NCBI GenBank assembly: GCA_019359075.1
Contig: JAHHIB010000002.1
Span: forward strand, 111,979 to 175,978
DNA from: Kalymmatonema hyalinum WJT4-NPBG1
GTDB taxonomy: Bacteria; Cyanobacteriota; Cyanobacteriia; Cyanobacteriales; Nostocaceae
DNA: 64,000 bases
Direction of reading: 5' to 3'
Part shown: positions 27,925-38,880 of the stretch, piece by piece
Layout: every line of letters begins with the position of its first letter
Numbering within the stretch: the stretch's first letter is position 1
The notes under the pieces: generated by a model
The model's input: the letters and a program-made list of their open reading frames with translations, nothing else
What the model was told of the DNA's origin: nothing
Database searches by the model: none
Position numbers and translations under genes: made by a program

Positions 27925-29224
27925 TGAAATCCTCAGCACGCTTGATTTGTACCTGCTTCTTTAAAGTAAAAAAGAACGTGCTACCCTGACCAACTTCTGA
28001 TTCCACCCAAACCTTGCCATCATACATTTCTACAATCTTTTTTACTAAAGCTAAACCAATACCTGTACTGTCAGAGTCTTTATTGCTAGATAACTTTTGG
28101 AAGATTTGAAATATTCTTTCAAAATATTGCTTTTCAATTCCTAAACCGTTATCAGCTACACTAAAATACCAATAATCATTATCTTCAGTACAGTCGATTA
28201 CAATCTTACCTTGCAGTTGATCAATAAATTTAATGGCATTACTCAATAAGTTTTGAAAAACTTGTTCTATGCGAGTTTTTTCACAGTAAACAATAGGTAA
28301 TTTATTAGCTATCTCTATTTGTATATTTTCACTAGGGCTAAGAAGGTCAATAACATCTGCAACGACTTTATTTAAATTGACTTGCCGACTCTCCTCTTGA
28401 AGGCGTCCAACTCTCGAGTATTGTAAAATGCCATCAATTAAGTTTTGCATTTTCTGAACTCTATTTATCAGGAGATTGACGAATTCTCTACCCTGTTCGT
28501 CAAATTTATCAGCGTAATCAGCTAATAGCCACTCTGACAATGAACTAATTCCTCGAAGTGGTGCTTTTAAATCATGGGAAACCACATAAGCAAAATCATT
28601 TAATTCTTTATTTGCACTTTCTACTTTTTTGAGCAACTGCGCCATCCTGTCCTGAGAGTGCTGGCGTTGAATAATTTCCTGCTGGAGTTGTTCGTTGGCT
28701 TTTGCTAGTTCAGTAGTACGTTGCTTTACGAGTTCTTCTAGGCGTTCTTTATACTCTCGCAACTCTTGCTCAACTCGTTTACGCTCAATATTTTCCTCTT
28801 GCAAAGCTTTATTTGCCGCTTCAAGCTGTGCTGGGCTGGGGAGAGCAAGTGCTAGAGGAACTAGAGGGATGAGAGTAAGAGCTGTATAAAAAGAAATGAT
28901 AGCTGTGAGAGCTTTGATAGCCCCAGACAACCAATAAACAGGGTGCCAAAGCGTCCACACTTCTACAATATGTGTTGTGCCACAGGAAATAATAAAGGCT
29001 CCAAACAAGAGAAAAATGTTTCTAAATGGCACATCTATCCGCTTGCGGACAAAATACACCAGCGTCAGCGGAATGGAATAGTAAGAAAGTGCGATTATGA
29101 CATCTGACAGGATATGCAGCGAAACCAACTCTGGTTTCCATAAATAACAATGCCCATGAGGGATAAAATTTTCTGAGAAAAAATTATAAAAAAAATCCAT
29201 TCCAAAACCTCCTACCTCCTGCAC
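27899..29224 (-). CDS. Sensor histidine kinase with an ethylene-receptor-type transmembrane domain
   Basis: N-terminus LVSLHILSDVIIALSYYSIPLTLVYFVRKRIDVPFRNIFLLFGAFIISCGTTHIVEVWTLWHPVYWLSGAIKALTAIISFYTAL closely resembles the plant ETR1 ethylene-binding domain; DFAYVVSHDLKAPLRGISSL H-box and GIGLALVKKIVEMYDGKVWVESEVGQGSTFFFTL ATPase. Confidence 0.88.
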   Translation of the reverse strand: MQEVGGFGMDFFYNFFSENFIPHGHCYLWKPELVSLHILSDVIIALSYYSIPLTLVYFVRKRIDVPFRNIFLLFGAFIISCGTTHIVEVWTLWHPVYWLSGAIKALTAIISFYTALTLIPLVPLALALPSPAQLEAANKALQEENIERKRVEQELREYKERLEELVKQRTTELAKANEQLQQEIIQRQHSQDRMAQLLKKVESANKELNDFAYVVSHDLKAPLRGISSLSEWLLADYADKFDEQGREFVNLLINRVQKMQNLIDGILQYSRVGRLQEESRQVNLNKVVADVIDLLSPSENIQIEIANKLPIVYCEKTRIEQVFQNLLSNAIKFIDQLQGKIVIDCTEDNDYWYFSVADNGLGIEKQYFERIFQIFQKLSSNKDSDSTGIGLALVKKIVEMYDGKVWVESEVGQGSTFFFTLKKQVQIKRAEDFIKSNLPPQ

Positions 29225-29826
29225 CGATATACTTGACTATTATGCAAGAGGTAGAACCAAATATGTATTAAGGGGGATGTTTTTTCTATTGAAGTTATCT
29301 CTGGAAGATGAAGTCTTCAAGTCAACTGCTGCTAACCAGGCTTTTCAAAGATGCGATAGGGGAGAGATAGTTATTTACATATCGACGATTTACCTCTTAC
29401 GGTTCGCCCATTTTTTTTAGAGTTAGGAAAATTGAGAAACCTAGTTTTAATCAGGGTTTAAGATATGCAATATATAGTATTTTTGAACTAATGTATTAGT
29501 TTAGGATGAAAGCGAAAACGCGATTGGGCAAAGCCTATTGCCCTTTGGGCGTATACGCACAATATCTCTGCTTCAATCATCCGGTGGTAATCGTCAATGG
29601 TCTACTTGGCTAAAGTTTTCATAAAACCGAAAGTATTAAAGTCATAAAATATAACTTTTAGACAATACGAGTGAAGATTTAAGGATTTTTGTATTGGGCA
29701 TTACTCCACATTACCTAGACTACTTGATAATCAAACTGTTGAAGGTGATGTTGATAACTTTTTCTATTATCTGTATAATTATATACTATATCTCTTTCTA
29801 ATAAAGAAGCTAAAGAGGCAGCGAAA

Positions 29827-31389
29827 ATGTCAAAAGAAACCCCAAAGGTTAGCTTAGATGCGATGATAGCCAGAGAAGCTTTTGAAGTCCAAGAACAGCA
29901 AAGTCAAAACATAGGAAGAAACATTCCTATGATATCAGTCCGTGATTTAGAACAAAATTCTTTTTTCTATCCTTTTTTAAGAAAACCAGATTTTCAAAGA
30001 GAAACTAATGAGTGGGATGCTCAGAAAATATATGAGTTCATAGAAAATTTTTTAGATGGAGATTTAATACCAGCAGTTATTCTTTGGAGAAGTTCTAGTA
30101 GTTATTATTTTGTCATTGATGGCTCGCATCGACTTAGTTCTTTAATAGCCTGGATAAATGATGACTATGGTGATGGTAAGATTTCTAAGGAATTTTATGA
30201 TGGAGACATCACAGAAGAGCAGAAAAGCGCTGCTCAGGAGGTCAGGAAACTAATTAAGGAAAAAATAGGTCATTACAAGGATTATCAATCATTAACACAA
30301 CATCAAGGACAAGTAGATCCAAAACTTATTGAGAGAGCAAGAAACTTGGGTGCTTTAGGTATCCAGCTTCAGTGGGTTGAAGGTGATGCAGACAAAGCTG
30401 AAGCCTCATTTTTCAGGATTAACCAAAAAGCTGCACCAATCGGTGAAACCGAGATACGTTTGCTACGAGCTCGAAAAACGCCTAATGGTGTTGCTGCACG
30501 TGCAATTCTAAGAAGTGGTAATGGTCATAAATATTGGTCAGAGTTTTCACAAGAAAAACAGAATGAAATTGAAAAAATAGCAGAAGAAATACATCAATTC
30601 ATTTTTGAACCTAAACTAAGAAATCCAATTAAAACTCTAGATGTACCAATAGTGGGAAATCTATCAACTTCAGAAAAACTTGAAGTCATATTAGAGTTTG
30701 TCAATATAGTTAACAGTATAGAAGTAGATGACCAATTAGGAGACGATTCAACGGGAGACAAAACCATAGAACTGTTAAGAAGTTGCAGAAGAGTAGCCCA
30801 AAGGATAAATAGCAATTATCCTTCATCTCTTGGTTTACATCCGATTGTATATTTCTACACTAGTACTGGAAAGCCTAAAATTGGGTCATTTTATGGTGTA
30901 GTTACTTTGATATTACATTTAGAAAAAACTAAATTCTTTTCTAAATTTACCGACGTCAGAAAAGATTTTGAATGGGTGATTTGGCAAGATGATATGGTTC
31001 CCCAGATTGTCAGTAAGAGTAGCGCAGTCAAAGCACGAGAGAAGGTTAAAGATTTTTATATTAAAATAATTGACAAATTATCACAAGGAACAGATAAGAA
31101 AAATGTCATTAGGGAGATAGTAGCTGAAAAATCTTTTGGCTCCTTAAAAAGTAAAGCAAAAGCTAATACAAGTGATATTCAAACTAAAGAATTCTCAAGA
31201 GAGACGAAAGCAGCAGCTTTTATTAGAGATGCTTTACCTGGTTCTCCACGATGTAAAATCTGTAGTGGTTATCTCCCCAGTCGTTTTAGCTCCATAGACC
31301 ACAAAAAAAGAAAAGCAGATGGTGGCTTAGGTACTTTAGACAATGCACAGTTGACTCACCCATACTGCAATACAACATTCAAAAATTAA
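29827..31389 (+). CDS. DUF262-like (ParB/Srx-fold) protein with C-terminal HNH nuclease motif
   Basis: KPDFQRETNEWDAQKIYEFIENFLDGDLIPAVILWRS...YYFVIDGSHRLSSLIAWIND; C-terminal CKICSGYLPSRFSSIDHKKRKADGGLGTLDNAQLTHPYCN. Confidence 0.8.
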   Translation: MSKETPKVSLDAMIAREAFEVQEQQSQNIGRNIPMISVRDLEQNSFFYPFLRKPDFQRETNEWDAQKIYEFIENFLDGDLIPAVILWRSSSSYYFVIDGSHRLSSLIAWINDDYGDGKISKEFYDGDITEEQKSAAQEVRKLIKEKIGHYKDYQSLTQHQGQVDPKLIERARNLGALGIQLQWVEGDADKAEASFFRINQKAAPIGETEIRLLRARKTPNGVAARAILRSGNGHKYWSEFSQEKQNEIEKIAEEIHQFIFEPKLRNPIKTLDVPIVGNLSTSEKLEVILEFVNIVNSIEVDDQLGDDSTGDKTIELLRSCRRVAQRINSNYPSSLGLHPIVYFYTSTGKPKIGSFYGVVTLILHLEKTKFFSKFTDVRKDFEWVIWQDDMVPQIVSKSSAVKAREKVKDFYIKIIDKLSQGTDKKNVIREIVAEKSFGSLKSKAKANTSDIQTKEFSRETKAAAFIRDALPGSPRCKICSGYLPSRFSSIDHKKRKADGGLGTLDNAQLTHPYCNTTFKN

Positions 31390-31430
31390 ATTATTTCTAA
31401 GCCACCCATAAAACTTAGATTTAGGGTATA

Positions 31431-34334
31431 TTACGTTCCACTCACAGACTCTACCTTTGCTGCTGAATAGTGGTGCAATACCTGCTTAATATACTGCCCA
31501 GTATACGACCTAGGATTCTCTGCCACCTCTTCTGGCGTACCTACAGCAATAACCTCTCCCCCTTTGTCGCCGCCGTCCGGTCCTAAATCTACTAGCCAAT
31601 CAGCACAACGAATCACATCTAAATTGTGTTCAATCACTAAAATTGAATTGCCTTTATCCACCAAACGTTGCAACACATCTAATAACTTGTGGACATCATA
31701 AAAAGATAAACCTGTCGTAGGTTCATCTATTAAATAAAGTGTCTTCCCTGTGGCGCGACGTGATAATTCTGTTGCTAATTTTATCCGTTGTGCTTCTCCA
31801 CCAGATAGAGTTGTTGCTGGTTGTCCAAGTTGAATATATCCTAATCCCACATCGACTAAAGTTTGCAGTTTACTTACAGCTTTAGGAATGTTGATAAAAA
31901 ACTCCAAAGCTTCCTCAACAGTCATATTGAGAACATCAGAAATAGACTTGTCTTTGTACTTCACCTGCAAAGTTTCGCGGTTATATCTTGCACCTTTGCA
32001 AACTTCGCATTGGACATAAACATCTGGCAAAAAGTTCATTTCAATGACGTTGACACCCTGTCCGCTGCAAGCTTCACAACGTCCACCTTTGACATTGAAG
32101 GAAAATTGCCCTGGTTTATAACCCCTTGCTTTTGCTTCAATTGTTGCTGCAAAAACTTCGCGAATAATATCAAAAACACCTGTATAAGTCGCTGGGTTAG
32201 AACGCGGTGTTCTGCCAATAGGCGATTGGTCAATGACAATTGCTTTGTCAACAGTATCCAATCCCTGAATTTCATCTATGTCTTTAGGAAAAGGAACTTT
32301 GCGCGTCAGCTGATGTTGCAGCGCAGGGTAGAGTAATTCATTAATTAAGGTAGATTTACCAGAACCAGAAACACCAGTAACCGCGACAAGTTTACCCAAA
32401 GGTATTTCTACATTTATATTTCTTAAGTTATTGCGACGGGCATTTTTGATAACTAAACCCCGTCCATTTCCTTCCCTACGTGCATCTGGAGTTGTAATCA
32501 TCCGCCGTCCTGACAAATATGCACCCGTCAGTGACTCTTCCGCTTTCAGCAACGCTTGCAAATCACCTTGGGCGACAATATTTCCGCCATGAATACCCGC
32601 ATGAGGGCCAATATCGACAAGATAGTCAGCAGCACGAATCGTTTCTTCATCATGCTCTACCACAATCAACGTATTACCCAAATCCCTTAATTTTGTTAAA
32701 GTTCGCAGTAACCGCCCATTATCTCGTTGATGCAAACCAATACTTGGTTCATCCAAGACATACAAAACCCCAGTCAACCCAGAACCAATTTGAGTTGCTA
32801 GACGAATTCGTTGCGCTTCCCCACCCGAAAGCGTCATCGCTGGACGATCAAGTGTTAGATAATCTAATCCTACATCCAACAGAAATTGCAATCGCGCTCT
32901 AATTTCTCTGAGTACCAAATCGCCTATTTGCAACTGGCGATCGCTCAACTCTAACTTATCAATCCTCTCCCGACACTCTCGAATCGAGACGCCACTCAAA
33001 CCCAAAATTCCGTATTGTCCCAACCGCACCGCCAAAGCCTCCGGTTTTAACCGCTTCCCCTCACACACCGGACACGGCTGATCAACCAGATACTGTTCCA
33101 ACTTTTGCTTAATTAACTCCGAACTCCCCTCATATTGCCTTTGCAACATCGGAAGCACCCCTTTAAACCCTGAGTTCTGCGACTTCTGCGCCTCTGTGGT
33201 TCCATACAAAATCGACTCCCGCTGTTCCTCAGTTAACTGACTCCACAGCGTCTGCAACTCAAACCCAAACTCTTGCCCCTGCTTGTACAATAATTCCAAA
33301 TAATATGAATTATCCTTATCCGACCAAGGAGCGATCGCAGCATACACAGGCGCTTTCGGGTCAGGTACCACCAACTCTGGCGAAAACCTTCTTAAACTTC
33401 CAAGCCCATGACAGTGAGGACAAGCACCATAAGGAGAATTAAAGGAAAACAAGCGCGGTGATAATTCTTCCATAACCGCCCCGTGTTCCGGACAAGCAAA
33501 GTTCTCGGAAAATACTAATTCTGCGGGTAATTCTTTTTCTTCTGTATCTTTTATAATCTCAATAACCGCAATTCCACTAGATTGTTTCAGGCAAGTGGCA
33601 AGAGAATCGACCAAACGCTCTTGCATACCAGCCTTTTTTACAAGGCGGTCAATCACCACTTCAATCGTATGTGTAATATTTTTATCTAACTCAATTGCGT
33701 CAGACAGTTCTCGCACCTCGCCATCCACCCGGATGCGGACAAAACCTTGAGAAGCTAAACTCGATAAGAGCTTGTTATGAGTGCCTTTTTTCCCCCGGAC
33801 AACAGGTGCGAGGATTTGAAAACGGGTGCGATCAGGAAGTTCCAGAATGCGATCGCACATCTGGTCTATCGTTTGCGGGGCAATACAGCGATCGCATATC
33901 GGACAATGGGGTTCTCCCGCCCGTCCAAACAACAGTCGCAGATAATCGTAAATCTCCGTCACCGTCCCCACCGTGGAACGGGGGTTATGGGAAGTAGACT
34001 TTTGGTCAATCGAAATCGCCGGGCTTAAACCCTCTATCGCCTCCACATCAGGTTTTTCCACCTGTCCTAAAAATTGCCGTGCATAGGCGCTGAGGGATTC
34101 CACGTAGCGACGTTGCCCTTCGGCGAAGATGGTGTCAAATGCTAGGGAAGATTTGCCAGAACCAGATACACCAGTGAAGACAATCAGGCGATCGCGTGGC
34201 AGTTCCAAATCAATATTCTTGAGATTATGCTGCCTCGCACCTCGAATGCGGATTGTATTTTGGTTGTTGTTGGAGTTAGGAAGATGTCCATTTAAGGATG
34301 CGGCTATCTGGGTGTTTGACATATCGGCAGGCAA
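31431..34334 (-). CDS. uvrA: Excinuclease ABC subunit UvrA
   Basis: [64 protein letters not shown]; two ABC signatures [15 protein letters not shown] / [16 protein letters not shown]. Confidence 0.98.
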   Translation of the reverse strand: MPADMSNTQIAASLNGHLPNSNNNQNTIRIRGARQHNLKNIDLELPRDRLIVFTGVSGSGKSSLAFDTIFAEGQRRYVESLSAYARQFLGQVEKPDVEAIEGLSPAISIDQKSTSHNPRSTVGTVTEIYDYLRLLFGRAGEPHCPICDRCIAPQTIDQMCDRILELPDRTRFQILAPVVRGKKGTHNKLLSSLASQGFVRIRVDGEVRELSDAIELDKNITHTIEVVIDRLVKKAGMQERLVDSLATCLKQSSGIAVIEIIKDTEEKELPAELVFSENFACPEHGAVMEELSPRLFSFNSPYGACPHCHGLGSLRRFSPELVVPDPKAPVYAAIAPWSDKDNSYYLELLYKQGQEFGFELQTLWSQLTEEQRESILYGTTEAQKSQNSGFKGVLPMLQRQYEGSSELIKQKLEQYLVDQPCPVCEGKRLKPEALAVRLGQYGILGLSGVSIRECRERIDKLELSDRQLQIGDLVLREIRARLQFLLDVGLDYLTLDRPAMTLSGGEAQRIRLATQIGSGLTGVLYVLDEPSIGLHQRDNGRLLRTLTKLRDLGNTLIVVEHDEETIRAADYLVDIGPHAGIHGGNIVAQGDLQALLKAEESLTGAYLSGRRMITTPDARREGNGRGLVIKNARRNNLRNINVEIPLGKLVAVTGVSGSGKSTLINELLYPALQHQLTRKVPFPKDIDEIQGLDTVDKAIVIDQSPIGRTPRSNPATYTGVFDIIREVFAATIEAKARGYKPGQFSFNVKGGRCEACSGQGVNVIEMNFLPDVYVQCEVCKGARYNRETLQVKYKDKSISDVLNMTVEEALEFFINIPKAVSKLQTLVDVGLGYIQLGQPATTLSGGEAQRIKLATELSRRATGKTLYLIDEPTTGLSFYDVHKLLDVLQRLVDKGNSILVIEHNLDVIRCADWLVDLGPDGGDKGGEVIAVGTPEEVAENPRSYTGQYIKQVLHHYSAAKVESVSGT

Positions 34335-34544
34335 CAGAGAAAGCGGCGGGGGCGAAACAGTTCTTCATATTATCATTGTCGCCTTTACTATGGTAGAACA
34401 ATCGTACTGTTATAGGTGGTGATTGTACCTTCTGGTGTTGGGGGAATTGCCCTTGTCCCCAGAGGCGACCTGAGATAAGTAGTTGAAGGCGATTACCCAC
34501 AGTTATGCTAGGTTTATCGATGGCATTGATGAGGCAGTCTTACC

Positions 34545-35273
34545 ATGCTAGCCAGTGCAGCCACTTATGAAATTACTTGGGAAAAGTTACCAGATGATTT
34601 TGTTTTAGATGACCAGCCAGTGGATAACATTAATCAGCCACTATTAGCTGCGGCTTTAACAGAAAGCTTAGAACTGGCGGTCAGATTACCAGCCAACGCC
34701 TTAACCATAACTAACTACGGCATCTGTGCCACTTTAAATAACAAAATCGTGGTTAAAGCTCCTGATTGGGGATTTGTACCTTCTATTAGAGTGCCACGCG
34801 AAGAGGTTAAGCGTAGTTATACCCCACAACTCCAAGGCGATTTTCCAGTCATCGTTATGGAATTTCTTTCAGATACTGAAGGTGGAGAGTATTCCAGTAA
34901 ACCAACTTATCCACCCGGTAAATGGTTTTATTACGAGCAAGTTTTAAAAGTTCCCAACTACGCAATTTTTGAACCAGAAACGGGAGTGTTAGAAGTGTAT
35001 CGGCTAGATAATTCTGGGCAGTATCAACTTCAGACACCAGATGAAAACAATCGTCTCTGGATTGCGGAAATGAACCTGTTTTTAGGTATATGGCAAGGAA
35101 GCCGAGAAAATCGAACAGGCTATTGGTTGCGTTGGTGGGATGAACACGGGGAACTCTTGCTATGGGGTTCGGAATTAGCAACTAAGGAACGTCAACGGGC
35201 AGAACAGGAACGTCAACGGGCAGAACGATTGGCAGCGCAGTTGCGATCGCTGGGAGTAGAACCAGACGTTTGA
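34545..35273 (+). CDS. Uma2 family endonuclease-like protein
   Basis: GICATLNNKIVVKAPDWGFVPSI...FPVIVMEFLSDTEGGEYSSKPTYPPGKWFYYEQVLKVPNYAIFEPETGVLEVYRL; C-terminal ERQRAEQERQRAERLAAQLRSLGVEPD tail. Confidence 0.88.
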   Translation: MLASAATYEITWEKLPDDFVLDDQPVDNINQPLLAAALTESLELAVRLPANALTITNYGICATLNNKIVVKAPDWGFVPSIRVPREEVKRSYTPQLQGDFPVIVMEFLSDTEGGEYSSKPTYPPGKWFYYEQVLKVPNYAIFEPETGVLEVYRLDNSGQYQLQTPDENNRLWIAEMNLFLGIWQGSRENRTGYWLRWWDEHGELLLWGSELATKERQRAEQERQRAERLAAQLRSLGVEPDV

Positions 35274-35349
35274 GGACGTGGTGAAAGGCAATTGCTTTCT
35301 GTTTTTTGTTCTTTCCCCCTTAAAAAGTAAGGGGGAAGTTCGTAAGTCC

Positions 35350-36276
35350 TTAACGAGATGCCAGCCAGTCTACAATTTGTTGATTGACAACATCTGGCAC
35401 TTCATCGTGGGGACAGTGTCCAGCACCTGGAATTGGGACAATTTGGATATCTTTGCCATTCTCCCGTGCTTTTTCGTAAATTTTTGCCCCGGTGATTGGT
35501 GTCCAAGGGTCATCAGCACCCCAAATGACCAATAACGGACGTTCGACTTTGGGCAAAAGCTCCACTGGAGAAGGACCAGGAGGCGCAGTGAGGATAGAGG
35601 CGAAAACTTGTTGCGCTCCTGGATCACAAGAAGGAGCATAAAGTAAATCTACCAATTCATCGGTGACGGCTTCCCGGTTACGGTAAACCTGGTATAGGGT
35701 ACGGCGAATTTGGGCTTTTTGGCGGACGCGGTTAAAGACTAATCCTCCTGCAAGGCGCGATCGCACCAATGAGTTAAAAGCTCCCATTGCGATGCGTAAC
35801 GGTGGGTTCAGTTCGTGTGGTCGATGGCTCAACCCACCTGCAGAGTTAATCAAAACACCACCTGCGGCTACTTCCGGATGTTCCGCCACCACCATTAAGC
35901 ATAAAAGCCCGCCGATGGAATTGCCGATAAATATCGCCGGTTCTTGAATGTGTGCTGTACAAAAATCCTTGAGCAGTTCTACCCACACTTCCACTGTGTA
36001 ATTTAACGGTGGCTTATCCGAACCACCAAACCCCAGAAGGTCAAGAGCAAAGACTTGATAGCCAGCTGCTGCTAAAACGGGGATATTTTTTCGCCAATGT
36101 CCAATGGAAGCACCAAAACCGTGAACTAGTACAAGAGGGCGTCCAGTACCCATGACAGTGTACTGAATTTTGTAACCCTGCCAAGTCCAAAAGAGTTTTT
36201 CAAAGCTAGTTGTTGCTTGCTGCTGGATGCTTACAGTCATTATTAAGATTCTTAAAGTGTGTCCTCTTATAGTCAT
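35350..36276 (-). CDS. Alpha/beta fold hydrolase
   Basis: PLVLVHGFGASIGHWRKNIPVLAAAGYQVFALDLLGFGGSDKP; IFIGNSIGGLLCLMVV; WGADDPWTP; GHCPHDEVPD. Confidence 0.9.
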   Translation of the reverse strand: MTIRGHTLRILIMTVSIQQQATTSFEKLFWTWQGYKIQYTVMGTGRPLVLVHGFGASIGHWRKNIPVLAAAGYQVFALDLLGFGGSDKPPLNYTVEVWVELLKDFCTAHIQEPAIFIGNSIGGLLCLMVVAEHPEVAAGGVLINSAGGLSHRPHELNPPLRIAMGAFNSLVRSRLAGGLVFNRVRQKAQIRRTLYQVYRNREAVTDELVDLLYAPSCDPGAQQVFASILTAPPGPSPVELLPKVERPLLVIWGADDPWTPITGAKIYEKARENGKDIQIVPIPGAGHCPHDEVPDVVNQQIVDWLASR

Positions 36277-36439
36277 TTTCTCTAATTTTAGAGAATTAGG
36301 AACAAAATGCTATTGTTGAACCAGTCTCAGTCGGGTTAAGGTTTCTGCGGCGAGGAGGTTCGGTGATTGGAGTTCGGCTTAAGCCTGGAACAAATTGCAG
36401 ACGCTCTACGATGTCAGTCGGTTGATTAGGCGCATCTGC

Positions 36440-37483
36440 TTATTCTTGCAGCGTCATTGCTCCATTTTTACTTCCATCACCTTGCACATAAATATCTCTA
36501 ATTGGGAAGGGGATTTTAATTCCTTCTTTCTGATAGCGTTTGTGCAATTTCTTAATAAATAAATGTTTAGCCACACGTTGGTCAAAAAATTCATTGACTC
36601 GCATATAAAGCGTAAAATTTATACTAAAATCAGCAAACTCATTAAATCTTATATAAGGTTCATTTGCTATTAATTCAGGAGCAATTTCCTGCATGACCTC
36701 TTTAGCAACCTTTACAGTCACTCTTTCGACTTGCTCAAGGTCGCTATCATAGCCAACTCCTACATTGATCGTTAATGTGATTTCTTTAACTGGGAGATGA
36801 TAGTTCGTGAAAATAGCGGAAGCTAGCTTAGAATTTGGTACTATTATCACGTTATTGGAAAGCTCTTTTATAGTCGTATTGCGCCATGTTATATCTGTAA
36901 CATAACCCTCATGATTTCCATCAGCTAGTTTAACGTAATCTCCTGTTCTGACTTGCTTAGAAATAATTAAATAAAAACCAGAAAACAAATTTGCTAGTGT
37001 ATCTTGAAGTGCTAAACCAACTGCTATACCACCAACACCCAATGTTGTCAGTATTGGTGTAATTTCAAACCCTAGCGTCTGCAATATGATTAATATTCCC
37101 AAAACTAAAACGGCAGTTTTGGCTCCATTAGAAAGCAGTGATGCTGAAAGACCATTAGTTCTGCGAAAAAATAAATTTACAAACCCAGCAGTGAGTCTGG
37201 CAAAAACTACAGTGACTGTATATAAAAAAGCACTTGTAATAATCTTTTTCAGTAGTTCTGTAACATCCGGATCAGGGCGGTAACTCATCAGTGCAGCATA
37301 AAACCCACCAAGCACGCACCAAAAGAAGGGCATACGATTCAAGGAGCGAAATATAATTTCACTTCCGCGAATTTGTCTCGTCGCAACAAATTTTTTCAGT
37401 CTTGTAAAGATAATTTGTTCGCTGATAATTCCACCAAGAAAACCAGCCAAGATAAACAGAATTGGCAAAATCCAATGCATCAT
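36440..37483 (-). CDS. MscS-family mechanosensitive ion channel
   Basis: ILTTLGVGGIAVGLALQDTLANLFSGFYLIISKQVRTGDYVKLADGNHEGYVTDITWRNTTIKELSNNVIIVPNSKLASAIFTNY. Confidence 0.95.
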   Translation of the reverse strand: MMHWILPILFILAGFLGGIISEQIIFTRLKKFVATRQIRGSEIIFRSLNRMPFFWCVLGGFYAALMSYRPDPDVTELLKKIITSAFLYTVTVVFARLTAGFVNLFFRRTNGLSASLLSNGAKTAVLVLGILIILQTLGFEITPILTTLGVGGIAVGLALQDTLANLFSGFYLIISKQVRTGDYVKLADGNHEGYVTDITWRNTTIKELSNNVIIVPNSKLASAIFTNYHLPVKEITLTINVGVGYDSDLEQVERVTVKVAKEVMQEIAPELIANEPYIRFNEFADFSINFTLYMRVNEFFDQRVAKHLFIKKLHKRYQKEGIKIPFPIRDIYVQGDGSKNGAMTLQE

Positions 37484-37786
37484 AAAAATTTTTGATTTTA
37501 GAGTTTGGATTTGAGATTGAAGGAATTTCTAGTATAAGATCCCACAGCAAAAGATACCAGAATCGCAGCTAGAAGTGATTCGATAATTCGGTGAAAAGCG
37601 CTCTCAGCTTGTTTGCTATTGTTCCTTGTTTGGTTTTGTGTTTCAACAAAACTTGCGTGAATCTGTGTCGGTTAAACTCGGGATTCGACGTAAAAAACTA
37701 CTCACTTGTTCCCAAATTCGCAAAGAGTACCAACGAGAAAATATCTTTTGGCGTACTTAGGGTCTTGGCGGTTCAAAATAAATAAC

Positions 37787-38704
37787 ATGGACTTGCCAAT
37801 TGTTTATCACCCCGATTATGTTGCCCCACTACCCGAAGGTCATCGCTTCCCGATGCCAAAATTTAGGCAACTCTACGAACTGCTCCTAGCAGATAACGTA
37901 GCCCAAAAAGACCAATTTTACACACCTACACGCCCACCACAAGAGTTGATAGAGTTAGTTCACACCCCAGAGTACGTTCAAGCTTACTATCAGGGTACTC
38001 TCGATGCCAAAGCACAGCGGCGCATTGGATTACCCTGGAGTCCAGCACTGGTGAATCGTACCTGTGTAGCAGTTGGTGGTACTATGCTTACCGCGCAACT
38101 CGCACTAAAGCAGGGTTTGGCTTGCAATACCGCAGGCGGTACTCATCACGCTTTTCCCAGTTATGGATCTGGTTTTTGTATTTTCAATGATTTGGCGATC
38201 GCCTCGCGCGTCTTACAAAAACTCCGACTTGTCCAAAAAATTCTGATTGTGGACTTGGACGTGCATCAAGGGGATGGCACCGCTTTTATCTTCCAAGATG
38301 ACGATAGTGTTTTCACTTTCTCGATGCACTGCGAAGTCAATTTTCCCGGCACTAAGCAAAAAAGCGATTTGGATGTTCCCCTGGCTGTGGGAATGGAAGA
38401 TGACGCCTATCTGCAAACTTTAGCAAATTATTTACCAGATTTGCTTTCGGATGTCAAGCCAGATTTCATTTTCTACGATGCTGGTGTTGATCCACATATA
38501 GGCGATCGCCTGGGAAAATTAGCCCTAACCGATACAGGCATCTTCCGTCGAGAAATGCAGGTTTTGAGTACTTGTGTTGCCGCCGGATACCCTGTTGCTT
38601 GCGTCATTGGCGGCGGTTATGCTGATGATATGAAATCCCTTGTTTATCGTCACTCCCTAGTGCATCGCGCTGCCAGTCAAGTTTATCAGCAATACGGACT
38701 TTGA
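37787..38704 (+). CDS. Histone deacetylase-family (class II-like) protein
   Basis: MDLPIVYHPDYVAPLPEGHRFPMPKF; GGTHHAFPSYGSGFCIFNDLAIA; LIVDLDVHQGDGTAFIF; YDAGVDPHIGDRLGKL; VIGGGYADD. ATG at 37787 is preferred. Confidence 0.93.
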   Translation: MDLPIVYHPDYVAPLPEGHRFPMPKFRQLYELLLADNVAQKDQFYTPTRPPQELIELVHTPEYVQAYYQGTLDAKAQRRIGLPWSPALVNRTCVAVGGTMLTAQLALKQGLACNTAGGTHHAFPSYGSGFCIFNDLAIASRVLQKLRLVQKILIVDLDVHQGDGTAFIFQDDDSVFTFSMHCEVNFPGTKQKSDLDVPLAVGMEDDAYLQTLANYLPDLLSDVKPDFIFYDAGVDPHIGDRLGKLALTDTGIFRREMQVLSTCVAAGYPVACVIGGGYADDMKSLVYRHSLVHRAASQVYQQYGL

Positions 38705-38739
38705 TATAGTAGAACTCTTGTATGCAGTCAATTTTTTTG

Positions 38740-38800
38740 AGATGAAACCACAGACGAACACAGATAAATATCGGTGTTTATCTGTGTCCATCTGTGGTTC
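38740..38800. repeat. Dispersed inverted repeat AACCACAGACGAACACAGATAAA...TTTATCTGTGTCCATCTGTGGTT
   Basis: Arms accacagacgaacacagataaa and tttatctgtgtccatctgtggt; related sequence at 26678-26716, 53952-54060 and 60361-60440. Confidence 0.7.
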
Positions 38801-38880
38801 AAAAATTCATAAATCGTATTTTTGTAAGAAGTGTATTAAGTAAAACTAAACTTGGAAAATGTGGGCAAGGGCAACAGTGG

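Noticed and set aside
32519-34028. Several forward ORFs of 83-127 aa
   Set aside because: Antisense to uvrA.
37560-37786. Possible coding remnant (KTCVNLCRLNSGFDVKNYSLVPKFAKSTNEKISF)
   Set aside because: Hints of a decayed ORF upstream of the deacetylase gene, but no family could be supported.
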